This document shows positions 8,244-16,638 of a stretch of 64,000 nt of DNA, piece by piece. How positions within the stretch are numbered: position 1 is the first letter of the stretch; every line of letters begins with the position of its first letter. The position numbers and the translations under genes were made by a program. Source of the DNA: Paraburkholderia sediminicola (GTDB lineage Bacteria > Pseudomonadota > Gammaproteobacteria > Burkholderiales > Burkholderiaceae); assembly GCF_902859805.1 (NCBI RefSeq), contig NZ_CADIKC010000004.1, positions 186,001 through 250,000 on the forward strand. The letters run 5' to 3'. The notes beneath the pieces are model-generated. The model did no database searches and had not been told where the DNA came from. It was given only the letters and a program-made list of their open reading frames with translations.

Positions 8244-10550
8244 GTGCGCAATTACTTTGTGCTAGCGGCGCTCGCCATGTTGGGCGCGTGCGGCGGCAAT
8301 GACGGTTCACCGGGCGCGACCGCGTCAGCGAACAAGCAGATCGCGGCAGTCGATTCCGCAGCGGCATCGGCAGCGTCGGCGGCGGCTCTCGCGGACACCG
8401 CCAACGTCGAAGCCGAATTCAGGGCCGCGAAGACCATTCCATTGGGGATGAAAACGACGACACCGCCGCTCGTGATCGCCGACCCCACCCTCAACCTTCC
8501 GCCGTACACTCCGCCACCGCCGCCCACCCCGGTTTCCACGACGACGCTCAACTTCGGCGACTTCACGAGCTACCTCGCGCCCGGATCGACACAAGGCTGG
8601 CAGCCCGGCACGAGCAGCTCGACCATCACGATTGCCCCACCGGCCACCAACGGCACGGGCGCCGGCGACAAAACCGTTGCGCTCGCAAGCACCTACGCCA
8701 CGGCGTCTTATGAAGCGGATGTGACGGTGAGTGCGCCCGTCGGGAACGGCGCCGCTAACGCAGGCTTTATCGTGCGCACGACAAACCCCACCGCCGGCGG
8801 CCCCGATAGCCTGACCGGCTACTACATCGGCCTCGACACCGGCTCGCACGTGTTGCAGGTCGGCCGCGAAAACAACAACTGGACGAACTTCATCGCGTAT
8901 CCGATGAGCTCGATCGTGGGCGGCAGCACGCACCACCTGAAGGTCACAACGAGCGGCACGGCCATCACCGTCGATTTCGACCAGCAGCGCGTAATCAGCG
9001 TCAACGACGCCACCAACGCGCTCCCGGTGGCCTTCCAGTCGGGCAGCTTCGGGCTGCGGCGATTCGGCGTCGGCGCGACCTTCAGCAACATCACGATCCA
9101 CACGTATCCGACCGTTACGTCGCCCAGCTTCGATTTCTCCAAGGTTGTCGGTGCGGTCTACACGCCGTCCAACGCGGTGAATGCGATCGACTTCTGGGAG
9201 AACTACGATCCCGAGATCGTCAATCGTGAGCTGACCTACGCGCAAACGTACGGTATGAACACGATTGCCGTGTATCTGCACTACCTCGTGTGGGCGAACG
9301 ATCGCGTCGCATTCCTGAGCAAGTTCGAGAACCTGCTGAAGATCGCCGCGCGGCATGGCATCAAGGTCTCGCCGATCTTCTACGACGACTGCTGGAACCC
9401 GACGCCCGCGTATGGTCCGCAGCCCGCGCCGGTCTGGGGCGTGCATAACAGCCAGTGGGTGCAGTCGCCGGGCACACCGGTCGAGCAGGCGTATTTCCAG
9501 CCGACGGCGGCTAATGCCGGCACCACGTACAAGGCGAGTCTCGCGAGCTACATCACCGACTTCGTCGCGCCGCACCGCAACGACCCGCGCATCATTTTCT
9601 GGGAGCCGATGAACGAACCGGGCTGCAGCGGCAACGGCTCCTTACAGCAAACACGCGCCGTGATGATGAACGACGCGCGCATCGCAATTCTGAATGCGGG
9701 TGCGACGCAGCCGATCAATTCGCCGCAGGTGCAGGAAGACGAAGGCACGTATTTCTCGGACTTCTATGCATTCCATCCGTACAACAACCCGTACACGGGT
9801 CCGGTGAACGGCAGCAATGTCAGCGCGCTGAATTCCGAAACGCTGCAGCGTGGCTTCCCCGGCACAACGGGGCAGACGATGCCGGGCATTGTGTCGAACT
9901 ACGGCGGCACGACGGGCTTCATCGTGTGGGAACTGATGATCGGTCGCACCAATACGCGCTTCCACTGGGGCCAGGTGCCGAGCGCGCCTGCCACCGTCGA
10001 ACCGGCAACGCCCTTCCAGGGGACGATCTATCCGGACGGTCACCCGTGGCAGACGTCGGAGACTCAGGCATTGACGGGTGGATTCGATGTGAAGCTGCCG
10101 GTGCTGCAGGTCGGTTACTACAACGATCCGACCTTCAGCAGCGCGCCGGTCAAGACATCGATTGCGCCGTTGATCGACTTCGACCTGAACACCGAACGCG
10201 GCACCGATTCGCCTGACGCCTCCGCTGGCGTCAACGCGACCGGTTATGGCGTGCGATGGACCGGCGCGATAGAGGCCGCCAGAACCGGGCTCTACACGTT
10301 CTCGATCAATAGCGACAACGTTGCGCGTCTGTGGATCAATGGGGTGCAGGTCATCAACAAGAAGACCTCGACGCTCGCCACCGTGAGCGGCACGACCTGG
10401 CTCAACGCGAAGCAGCGCGCCGCGATCAAGGTGGAGTACGTGCACGGCACGGGTCCGGCCAGCATGCATCTGTCGTGGTCGAGCCCGGCAGCGCAGGGCC
10501 CCGGGGCACTGAGAATCGTGCCGTCGGATTCGCTTGTGACGTCGAACTGA
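8244..10550 (+). CDS. secreted glycoside hydrolase-like lipoprotein with PA14 domain
   Basis: Probably a cell-surface or periplasmic carbohydrate-active protein. The 768-residue product has a lipobox (LAMLGAC, Cys16, then GG), an Ala-rich segment and a proline run (PPYTPPPPPTP). A beta-sandwich of the concanavalin-like type follows (about 95-290). The central domain (about 295-600) resembles a clan-A TIM barrel: IIFWEPMNEPG carries the WxxxNEP acid/base motif, and FIVWELMIGRTNTRFHWG is where the nucleophile Glu would be. The C-terminus (about 660-760; TGLYTFSINSDNVARLWINGVQV) is a PA14 carbohydrate-binding-like domain. The GTG start is fixed by AGGAG and the lipobox. A hairpin terminator follows, then trehalase on the same strand. 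Substrate and enzymatic activity are unproven. Confidence 0.75.
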   Translation: MRNYFVLAALAMLGACGGNDGSPGATASANKQIAAVDSAAASAASAAALADTANVEAEFRAAKTIPLGMKTTTPPLVIADPTLNLPPYTPPPPPTPVSTTTLNFGDFTSYLAPGSTQGWQPGTSSSTITIAPPATNGTGAGDKTVALASTYATASYEADVTVSAPVGNGAANAGFIVRTTNPTAGGPDSLTGYYIGLDTGSHVLQVGRENNNWTNFIAYPMSSIVGGSTHHLKVTTSGTAITVDFDQQRVISVNDATNALPVAFQSGSFGLRRFGVGATFSNITIHTYPTVTSPSFDFSKVVGAVYTPSNAVNAIDFWENYDPEIVNRELTYAQTYGMNTIAVYLHYLVWANDRVAFLSKFENLLKIAARHGIKVSPIFYDDCWNPTPAYGPQPAPVWGVHNSQWVQSPGTPVEQAYFQPTAANAGTTYKASLASYITDFVAPHRNDPRIIFWEPMNEPGCSGNGSLQQTRAVMMNDARIAILNAGATQPINSPQVQEDEGTYFSDFYAFHPYNNPYTGPVNGSNVSALNSETLQRGFPGTTGQTMPGIVSNYGGTTGFIVWELMIGRTNTRFHWGQVPSAPATVEPATPFQGTIYPDGHPWQTSETQALTGGFDVKLPVLQVGYYNDPTFSSAPVKTSIAPLIDFDLNTERGTDSPDASAGVNATGYGVRWTGAIEAARTGLYTFSINSDNVARLWINGVQVINKKTSTLATVSGTTWLNAKQRAAIKVEYVHGTGPASMHLSWSSPAAQGPGALRIVPSDSLVTSN

Positions 10551-10583
10551 CGGAGGCTTGAAGTGGCTTGAGAAGGCTTGATT

Positions 10584-10617
10584 AAGCGCCCGGCAGCACG
10601 CAAGCTGCCGGGCGCTT
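10584..10617 (+). terminator. hairpin terminator after the lipoprotein gene
   Basis: AAGCGCCCGGCAGC (10584-10597) pairs perfectly over 14 bp with 10604-10617 around a 6-base loop, starting 34 bases after the stop codon. The T-run after it is poor (TTGGTCAT), so it may be a transcript-stabilising or inefficient terminator. Confidence 0.7.
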
Positions 10618-10783
10618 GGTCATAGCCGTAAGCCATCGGCTTGCGCAGCGCACCTCGGCGCATTCCTCGCGCATAGTTTGAACCACCCTCCGTTTTGTGC
10701 GATGCTAGCCGCGCCACGGCAATCACGAGAAGAACACGGGCGCGAGGCAGACCAATCCTGTTGTCCATTCCTCAGGAGGAGAC

Positions 10784-12451
10784 ATGATTGTGTCATCGCA
10801 ATTGCGCCGCATCGGCCTCGCCCCCCGTCTGTCATTCGCCCCGCCGTTGGGCGCTGCCAGCTTAAGAAAAGCAGGCGCCGTTTCCAGCTTCGTTTTCCTC
10901 ACCAGTCTCAGCGGCGTGTGTCACGCCGACACCCAGGTCGGCGGCACCCTTCCCCCCGCTCCCGACAAGCTATACGGCGATCTTTTCGTAGCCGTGCAAA
11001 CCGCGCAGATCTATCCGGATCAGAAGACTTTCGTCGACGCAACGCCGAACGCCGATCCTGCCGCGATCGTGCAACTGTACGAACAGCAGAAGAACAATCC
11101 CGGTTTTTCGCTGGCGAACTTCGTCAACCAGTACTTCACGCCGCCGAGTGAACCCGTCATCACGCCGCCCGCGAATCAGACGCTGCGCGAGCACATCAAC
11201 TGGCTGTGGCCTGCCCTCACCCGCACCACGACGAGCGCGCCGGCAAACAGTTCGCTGATCCCGTTACCGAAGCCATACGTGGTGCCTGGCGGCCGCTTCC
11301 GCGAGGGCTACTACTGGGACACGTACTTCACGATGCTAGGCTTGCAGGAGTCGGGGCATGAGGATCTCGTCGACAACATGCTCGACAACTTCGCCTATGA
11401 GATCGATACGTTCGGCCATATCCCCAACGGCAACCGGACCTACTATCTCGACCGTTCCCAGCCGCCGTTCTTCTCGTACATGGTGGCACTCGCGGCGAAA
11501 GTTGAAGGCCGCAGCGTCTATCAGAAGTATTTGCCTGCCCTGCGCAAGGAGTACGCGTACTGGATGCAGGGAGAAAGCTCGACGCAGCCCGGTCAGGCAA
11601 CCCGCAACGTCGTCGTGATGCCGGATCGCACGGTGCTCAACCGCTACTGGGATGAACTCGATACGCCGCGTGACGAGTCCTATCTGGAGGACATTCAGAC
11701 CGCCCAGCAGGCAACGGGCCGCAATCCGAACGACGTCTACCGCGAATTGCGGGCGACCGCCGAGAGCGGCTGGGATTTCAGCTCCCGCTGGTTCGGCGAC
11801 AACATGACGCTCGCGACGGTGCGCACCACGTCGATCATCCCGGTCGATCTGAACAGCCTCATGTTCCACCTTGAAATCACCATTGCGAAAGGCTGCGGCG
11901 AGACGCGCGATTTCCGTTGTGTCGGCGAGTTCGCTGAGCGCGCCGCCAAACGGGCGCTCGGCATCAACCGGTACTTGTGGAACGCCAAGGGCTACTACGG
12001 CGATTACGACTGGACGCTTGCGAAGCCGCGCGACAACAAGACTGCGGCGATGGTGTTTCCGTTGTGGGTCGGTGCGGCGTGGCCGGATCGCGCGCAGAAG
12101 ACGGCTCAGCAGGTGCAGTCCGTCCTGCTGCAGCCGGGCGGCCTTGCGACGACCACCTACAACACCACGCAGCAATGGGATGCGCCGAACGGCTGGGCGC
12201 CTTTGCACTGGGTCGCGATCGAAGGCCTGAAGCGCTATGGTCAGGATGCGCTTGCGCAGCAGATCGGCACGCGCTTTCTGGCTGACGTGAAAGGCGTTTA
12301 CGCGTCGGAAAACAAGCTGGTCGAAAAGTACGTGGTGGAAGGCGCGGGCACCGGCGGTGGCGGAGGTGGCGAATATCCGCTGCAGGACGGCTTTGGATGG
12401 ACCAACGGCGTGACGCTCAAGCTACTCGATCTGTATAGCCCGGGCGACTGA
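10784..12451 (+). CDS. treA: periplasmic alpha,alpha-trehalase (GH37)
   Basis: Hydrolyses trehalose to two glucose molecules in the periplasm. The 555-residue product carries both family signatures: PGGRFREGYYWDTYF (about residue 167) and QWDAPNGWAP (about 464). The general-acid Asp is in SGWDFSSRW (about 328), and a Gly-rich loop with GGGEYPLQDGFGWTNG lies near the C-terminus (about 525). The N-terminus is long and basic before a hydrophobic stretch ending LSGVCHA, fitting an extended signal peptide. ATG 10784 has an AGGAGG ribosome site. Periplasmic trehalase lets cells use trehalose from plants, fungi or osmotically stressed neighbours. The preceding glycosidase-like lipoprotein may be functionally linked. 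Confidence 0.95.
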   Translation: MIVSSQLRRIGLAPRLSFAPPLGAASLRKAGAVSSFVFLTSLSGVCHADTQVGGTLPPAPDKLYGDLFVAVQTAQIYPDQKTFVDATPNADPAAIVQLYEQQKNNPGFSLANFVNQYFTPPSEPVITPPANQTLREHINWLWPALTRTTTSAPANSSLIPLPKPYVVPGGRFREGYYWDTYFTMLGLQESGHEDLVDNMLDNFAYEIDTFGHIPNGNRTYYLDRSQPPFFSYMVALAAKVEGRSVYQKYLPALRKEYAYWMQGESSTQPGQATRNVVVMPDRTVLNRYWDELDTPRDESYLEDIQTAQQATGRNPNDVYRELRATAESGWDFSSRWFGDNMTLATVRTTSIIPVDLNSLMFHLEITIAKGCGETRDFRCVGEFAERAAKRALGINRYLWNAKGYYGDYDWTLAKPRDNKTAAMVFPLWVGAAWPDRAQKTAQQVQSVLLQPGGLATTTYNTTQQWDAPNGWAPLHWVAIEGLKRYGQDALAQQIGTRFLADVKGVYASENKLVEKYVVEGAGTGGGGGGEYPLQDGFGWTNGVTLKLLDLYSPGD

Positions 12452-12477
12452 CCGGCATGGTGTAGCAATACAGAAAG

Positions 12478-12508
12478 GCGCACACGTCGCTCATAGCGGC
12501 GTGTGCGC
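12478..12508. terminator. hairpin between convergent treA and OYE genes
   Basis: GCGCACACGTCGC (12478-12490) pairs with GCGGCGTGTGCGC (12496-12508) over 13 positions including one G-U, with a 5-base loop. It lies 26 bases after treA and before the convergent OYE gene. There is no long T-run, so efficiency is uncertain. Confidence 0.6.
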
Positions 12509-12567
12509 GCAAGTGCGAATTACGAAATCGGCCTTATGATTCGTTGCGTGACGAAGCGTGAGTCCAC

Positions 12568-13683
12568 TCAGCGCATCGCGTCTTCGTCCAGTGTCGGGTA
12601 ATCGGTGTAGCCTTCTGCGCCACCGCCGTACATCGTGCTCTGATCCGGCTCGTTCAGCGCCGCGCCGACCCGGAGCCGCTCGACCAGATCCGGATTCGAA
12701 ATAAAAGGCCGGCCAAACGCGATCAGATCCGCCCGTTTTGCCTTGAGCGTCTTCTGCGCGAGCTCCCTGTCATAGCCATTGTTCGCCATGAACAATCCAT
12801 CGAATGCCTGGCGTAACACCTGCAGATCAAAGCCGCCCTCGACGTCACGCGTGCCGCCCGTGTCGCCTTCGATGACATGCAGGTAGACGAGCTTGCGGGC
12901 ATTGAGTTGCTTCACCACATAGGTAAAAAGGGGTTCGGGATCGCTGTCGGCGATATCGCCGAAGCTGCTGAGCGGAGAAATACGCACACCGACGTGCTCA
13001 CCGCCCCAGACCTCCGTCACGGCATCGGCCACTTCCAGCAACAGGCGCGCGCGATTCTCAATCGAGCCGCCATATTGATCGGTTCGTTGATTGGTCCTGT
13101 CGCGCAGAAACTGATCGAGCAGATAGCCGTTTGCCGCATGGATTTCCACACCATCGAAACCGGCGGCCTTCGCGTTGTGCGCGGCCAGACGATATTGGTC
13201 AACGATGCCCGGCATTTCCGAGGTTTCAAGTGCGCGCGGCGTGACGAGCGGCACGAAGCCTTCGTCGGTGTAGGCCTGGCCTTCAGGTTTGATCGCAGAA
13301 GGCGCTACGGGCAACGCATTACCCGGCTGCAGCGACGGATGAGAAATACGGCCCACATGCCACAGTTGCAGGTAGATATGGCCGCCCTTCGCATGCACGG
13401 CATCGGTAATAAGTTTCCACGCCTGCACCTGAGCGTCGTCATAAATACCAGGCGTGAACACATAGCCCTTGCCTTGCGGCGAAATCTGCGTCGCCTCGGC
13501 GATGATGAGACCGGCCGTTGCACGTTGCGCGTAATACTCGATGGCCAGTTCGCTCGGCACGTCGGCTTCCTTCGCGCGACTGCGCGTCAGCGGCGCCATC
13601 ACGATGCGATTGGGCAACTGCAGCGGCCCGAGCGCGACCGGTTCGAACAGGTAACTATCGATGTGCGCGGATTCGGTAGACAT
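12568..13683 (-). CDS. Old Yellow Enzyme-family alkene reductase
   Basis: An FMN-dependent NAD(P)H oxidoreductase that reduces activated C=C bonds (enones, maleimides) and sometimes nitro compounds or nitrate esters. The 371-residue product shows PVALGPLQLPNRIVMAPLTRSRA at the FMN barrel entrance, the substrate His/Asn pair in EIHAANGYLLDQFLRD (about 180), DQYGGSIENRARLL, and a C-terminal FGRPFISNPDL phosphate-binding segment. The ATG at 13683 is preceded by AAGGAG; an upstream in-frame start at 13707 is less likely. It lies 42 bases after the DJ-1/PfpI gene on the same strand, so the two are probably co-transcribed for electrophile detoxification. NemA is the nearest functional analogue. Confidence 0.93.
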   Translation of the reverse strand: MSTESAHIDSYLFEPVALGPLQLPNRIVMAPLTRSRAKEADVPSELAIEYYAQRATAGLIIAEATQISPQGKGYVFTPGIYDDAQVQAWKLITDAVHAKGGHIYLQLWHVGRISHPSLQPGNALPVAPSAIKPEGQAYTDEGFVPLVTPRALETSEMPGIVDQYRLAAHNAKAAGFDGVEIHAANGYLLDQFLRDRTNQRTDQYGGSIENRARLLLEVADAVTEVWGGEHVGVRISPLSSFGDIADSDPEPLFTYVVKQLNARKLVYLHVIEGDTGGTRDVEGGFDLQVLRQAFDGLFMANNGYDRELAQKTLKAKRADLIAFGRPFISNPDLVERLRVGAALNEPDQSTMYGGGAEGYTDYPTLDEDAMR

Positions 13684-13725
13684 GACGGCTCCTTGAAAAA
13701 GATCCAATCGAGTTTCGCCGGCCTT

Positions 13726-14409
13726 TCACGTCACGCCGAGTTTCGAGAGCAACGCTTTAGCCGCGGCTTCGGACGACGCCGGGTTCTGCCCCGTAATCAG
13801 ATTGCCCGCGACCACAACATGCGACTGCCAATCCGGCCCCTTCGAATACCGACCCCCGCTCTTCTTCAACACGTCTTCAACGAGGAAAGGCACGACGTCG
13901 GTCAGACCTACCGCCGCTTCTTCGGAGTTGGTAAAACCGGTGACAGGCTTATCGCGCACGAGTGGCGTCCCGTCCGGGCCCTTTGCATGGCGTAGCACAC
14001 CCGGCGCATGGCATACCGCGGCGACGGGCTTTCCGGCGGCATAGAGCGCGTCGATCAGGGCAATGGAATGTGTGTCTTCGGCGAGATCCCATAGCGGACC
14101 GTGACCACCCGGATAGAACACCGCGTCATAGTCCGCAGCCGACACGGTTGAAAGCTTCACGGTACTCGCCAGCGCGGCTTGTGCGTCCGGATCCTTTTTG
14201 AATCGCCGGGTCGCGTCGGTCTGCGCATCGGGGTCGTCGCTCTTCGGATCGAGCGGCGGCTGGCCGCCTTTGGGCGAAGCGAGCGTCATCTCGACGCCTG
14301 CATCCTTGAACACGTAATACGGCGCGGCAAACTCCTCGAGCCAGAAGCCGGTTTTCCGGCCTGTATTGCCGAGCTGGTCATGTGAAGTCAGTACCACCAG
14401 AATCTTCAT
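13726..14409 (-). CDS. DJ-1/PfpI family protein (type 1 glutamine amidotransferase-like)
   Basis: A cytoplasmic member of the DJ-1/Hsp31 superfamily, some of which convert methylglyoxal to lactate (glyoxalase III) or act as deglycases and chaperones. The 227-residue product has FYPGGHGPLWDL (about residues 85-96), the nucleophile elbow AAVCHAPGVL with the reactive Cys (about 133), and an early EEFAAPYYVF segment typical of the class with Glu at the active site. Length matches the 225-230-residue subgroup. It is the first gene of the pair with the Old Yellow Enzyme gene, pointing to reactive carbonyl/electrophile stress. Exact activity is inferred. Confidence 0.9.
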   Translation of the reverse strand: MKILVVLTSHDQLGNTGRKTGFWLEEFAAPYYVFKDAGVEMTLASPKGGQPPLDPKSDDPDAQTDATRRFKKDPDAQAALASTVKLSTVSAADYDAVFYPGGHGPLWDLAEDTHSIALIDALYAAGKPVAAVCHAPGVLRHAKGPDGTPLVRDKPVTGFTNSEEAAVGLTDVVPFLVEDVLKKSGGRYSKGPDWQSHVVVAGNLITGQNPASSEAAAKALLSKLGVT

Positions 14410-14597
14410 GGCAACCTCGCGAGCAGATTCAATTCGCGTTGCACCGGGCCATCGAGCGGCGTTAGAGGCGCGTGTTGCAACACAGGCTGGAGCGATGCCG
14501 CCGGCTCCAGGCGCTCTGGCAGTATAGGCGGCTATCTGGAACGCCGAAGATGTTTCCGGCTTACCGCACCCGCTCTTCGTGGGACAGCCGTGCGCGG

Positions 14598-15233
14598 CTA
14601 GACAGCGTAAATTTCAGTGTTGTCCGCCAACGGCAAAAACTCTCCTGTGCGCCCATCGAGTGCGAGCATCACGCCGCTTTCGATATTGAAGATCCAGCCG
14701 TGCAGTCGCAACGATTTGTTCGTGAGGCCCACAGCCACTGACGGATGCGTGCGAATGTTCGCGAGTTGCGCCATCACATTATCTTTGACCAGCGCGTCGA
14801 GCCGCTCTGCATCCGACGCATACGTTCGCGATGCGTTGATCGCTTTCGCCGCGTCGGCGTGACGGAGCCAACCCGCCACGGCCGGCAGATGGTCGAGGTT
14901 CGTGCACGTGCAGATCGCCGTCATCGCCCCGCAGTTGGAGTGACCGCAAATCACGATATCCCGCACACCCAGCACCGCCACCGCATATTCGACGGTAGCC
15001 GATACGCCGCCCGGCTCCGGACCGTAAGACGGCACGATGTTGCCCGCGTTGCGGATCACGAACAGCGCACCGGGTTCCACCTGAGTCAATAGCTCGGGAA
15101 CGACACGGCTGTCCGAGCAGGTCACGAACAGCGTGCGCGGACTTTGCGCGACCGATAAGCGTTTGAACAATGCGCTTTGCTGCGGGAAGACCTCGCGTTG
15201 AAAGCGGATGAGCCCTTCTATGATTTCCTGCAC
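14598..15233 (-). CDS. can: beta-carbonic anhydrase
   Basis: Interconverts CO2 and bicarbonate using a zinc ion. The 211-residue product contains the beta-class zinc site: Cys and the Asp/Arg dyad in CSDSRVVPELL (about residue 39), and His and Cys in CGHSNCGAM (about 96-104), along with RNAGNIVPSYG. The GTG start at 15233 is preceded by GGAG at a good spacing. No signal peptide is present, so it is cytoplasmic. It stands between unrelated genes and is probably monocistronic. The symbol can (or cynT) is assigned by family; no cyanase gene is adjacent. Confidence 0.93.
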   Translation of the reverse strand: MQEIIEGLIRFQREVFPQQSALFKRLSVAQSPRTLFVTCSDSRVVPELLTQVEPGALFVIRNAGNIVPSYGPEPGGVSATVEYAVAVLGVRDIVICGHSNCGAMTAICTCTNLDHLPAVAGWLRHADAAKAINASRTYASDAERLDALVKDNVMAQLANIRTHPSVAVGLTNKSLRLHGWIFNIESGVMLALDGRTGEFLPLADNTEIYAV

Positions 15234-15452
15234 GACATTCTCCGGATAGTCAAAGCCTCACCCTGCCCAGTGTGCGGCAAGGTTCAAGGCGTGTCTGCGA
15301 TCGGTTGGCGCGACTATACCGCAGCACATAAAAAAGCCGTAGCTCACGTTCATGTACCTGACGGCGTTGCAATTGATTGTGTCGTACTCGATGGCATTGC
15401 TCATGCACATCGGGGCAGTCCAGATTATCGCTGTGATTGCGGGCAAGGCACG

Positions 15453-15956
15453 CTATCTGATTCGTTGCCACACCACTTTCGACGATCCATAGCCGAAGGC
15501 GCCGGGCGTGATGTACGTCAGCCGGTCACCGTCGAGCGTAAATGGCCGTTGCTGAACATCCGCGTCCCAGTTCGGAAACGTGCTCTTCTGAATATGAAAG
15601 GCGATAATCCGCGCCGCCGGGTCCACGCTATACGTGCCGAAATGCGCGACGTTGCCGCGCGCGATCTTCGCGTTTTCTTCCGGCGTGCTTTGCTGCCTGT
15701 CACCAGAAGCGAACTTCGGCAGGTCGGAACTCAGCACGAGCAACACGTAACGGCCGTCATTGCCGAAGATGAGTTGCCCTTGCGGATGCGGACCGAGCAA
15801 TTCCACTTCGTTGCCGCTCCTCGCCACCGTCAGCGAGACAAGCGACCACGACCCCACGAGGCTGTCCGCGGCTTGAGCAAAAGCGCTTCGCACTGGCGCG
15901 CACCATGCTGCAAGCGCGATCACGATGACGGCGAGAACCTGGCAAGTTGATTTCAT
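15453..15956 (-). CDS. exported lipocalin-like domain protein
   Basis: Function unknown. The 167-residue product starts with a signal peptide (MKSTCQVLAVIVIALAAWCAPVRSAFA). It continues with a compact beta-barrel reading SLVGSWSLVSLTV, GQLIFGNDGRYVLLVLSSD and RPFTLDGDRLTYITPG, the signature strands of the lipocalin-like family (GxW near the first strand). ATG 15956 is preceded by GGAGAG; a longer frame starting at 16007 would place extra residues before the signal peptide. It is probably periplasmic and may bind a small hydrophobic ligand. Neighbouring genes do not suggest a pathway. Confidence 0.8.
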   Translation of the reverse strand: MKSTCQVLAVIVIALAAWCAPVRSAFAQAADSLVGSWSLVSLTVARSGNEVELLGPHPQGQLIFGNDGRYVLLVLSSDLPKFASGDRQQSTPEENAKIARGNVAHFGTYSVDPAARIIAFHIQKSTFPNWDADVQQRPFTLDGDRLTYITPGAFGYGSSKVVWQRIR

Positions 15957-16139
15957 GACACTCTCCACGCGCGCGAGGACGTGAGACGTGAGGTCAGACG
16001 AATCCATTGCGCTTCGCTAGTGCGGATTGGATCGAGTGCTTTGAAGCGTAGGTGGTTTGCGGGTGAAAAGCTATCGGAGCAGGCCCGGCGCGCAGATGCC
16101 GGACCGCCCTCCCAGGTCAGGGCCTGGGACGTTCAGGCC

Positions 16140-16400
16140 TCAATTAAAATCCCCGGTTTCTAGCTCCACGGATTGTCCCCCGTTTTTTTCGAGGACCCGC
16201 CGCGTAGCATTTTCAATCCGCGCGCGATTGGCCTCGAAGGTACCGACCAGATTGTGGGCCGACGGGCCCTCGTTGCCGAAATGGTCGTTCAGCGCATCCA
16301 GCGACACGCTGCACCAGACGTCAGCCCCATCGACATTAGCTTCGAAGGCTACGCGCGCCGCTGCCACCACTTCACGGCGTCCGGTGAATTCGATCCTCAT
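16140..16400 (-). CDS. DUF1488 family small protein
   Basis: An 86-residue protein of unknown function. It begins MRIEFTGRREVVAAARVAFEA, has VWCSVSLDALNDHFG near the middle, and ends with FEANRARIENATRRVLEKNG. This pattern (early beta-strand, VxVSxxAL, then a helix with NRxxIExxARR) is that of the DUF1488 family, short proteins scattered in Burkholderia and other proteobacteria, many of length 80-95. It is orphan and faces away from the following transporter gene. Long plus-strand frames cover the same bases but lack homology. Confidence 0.75.
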   Translation of the reverse strand: MRIEFTGRREVVAAARVAFEANVDGADVWCSVSLDALNDHFGNEGPSAHNLVGTFEANRARIENATRRVLEKNGGQSVELETGDFN

Positions 16401-16638
16401 AATGACCCTCCATTTGGCGAAAGTAGCGGTGAACGCGCAAAGGCTGTGCCAGGCTGAGGCTTTGAAGCCGGATCAAAACCGCTTAAGCCTGACCATCGCC
16501 GAGCGTGTTCAGCACACATTCTCCGCAAGGTGCATACTCGACATCGGCCGCCTTCGTGCGGCCGCGCTTTTGCGTCGCGGCATGCCTGCCACCTGTCACG
16601 CCATCAGACGCCTCCAACATCCTAATACTACCCGCCCC

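Noticed and set aside
8325..9575. 416-codon minus-strand frame opposite the lipoprotein
   Set aside because: Arg-rich, no ribosome site, no domain; the plus frame has a lipobox and recognisable domains.
16057..16638. N-terminal extension of the MFS gene
   Set aside because: The residues have no transporter character and overlap a better-supported DUF1488 gene on the other strand.
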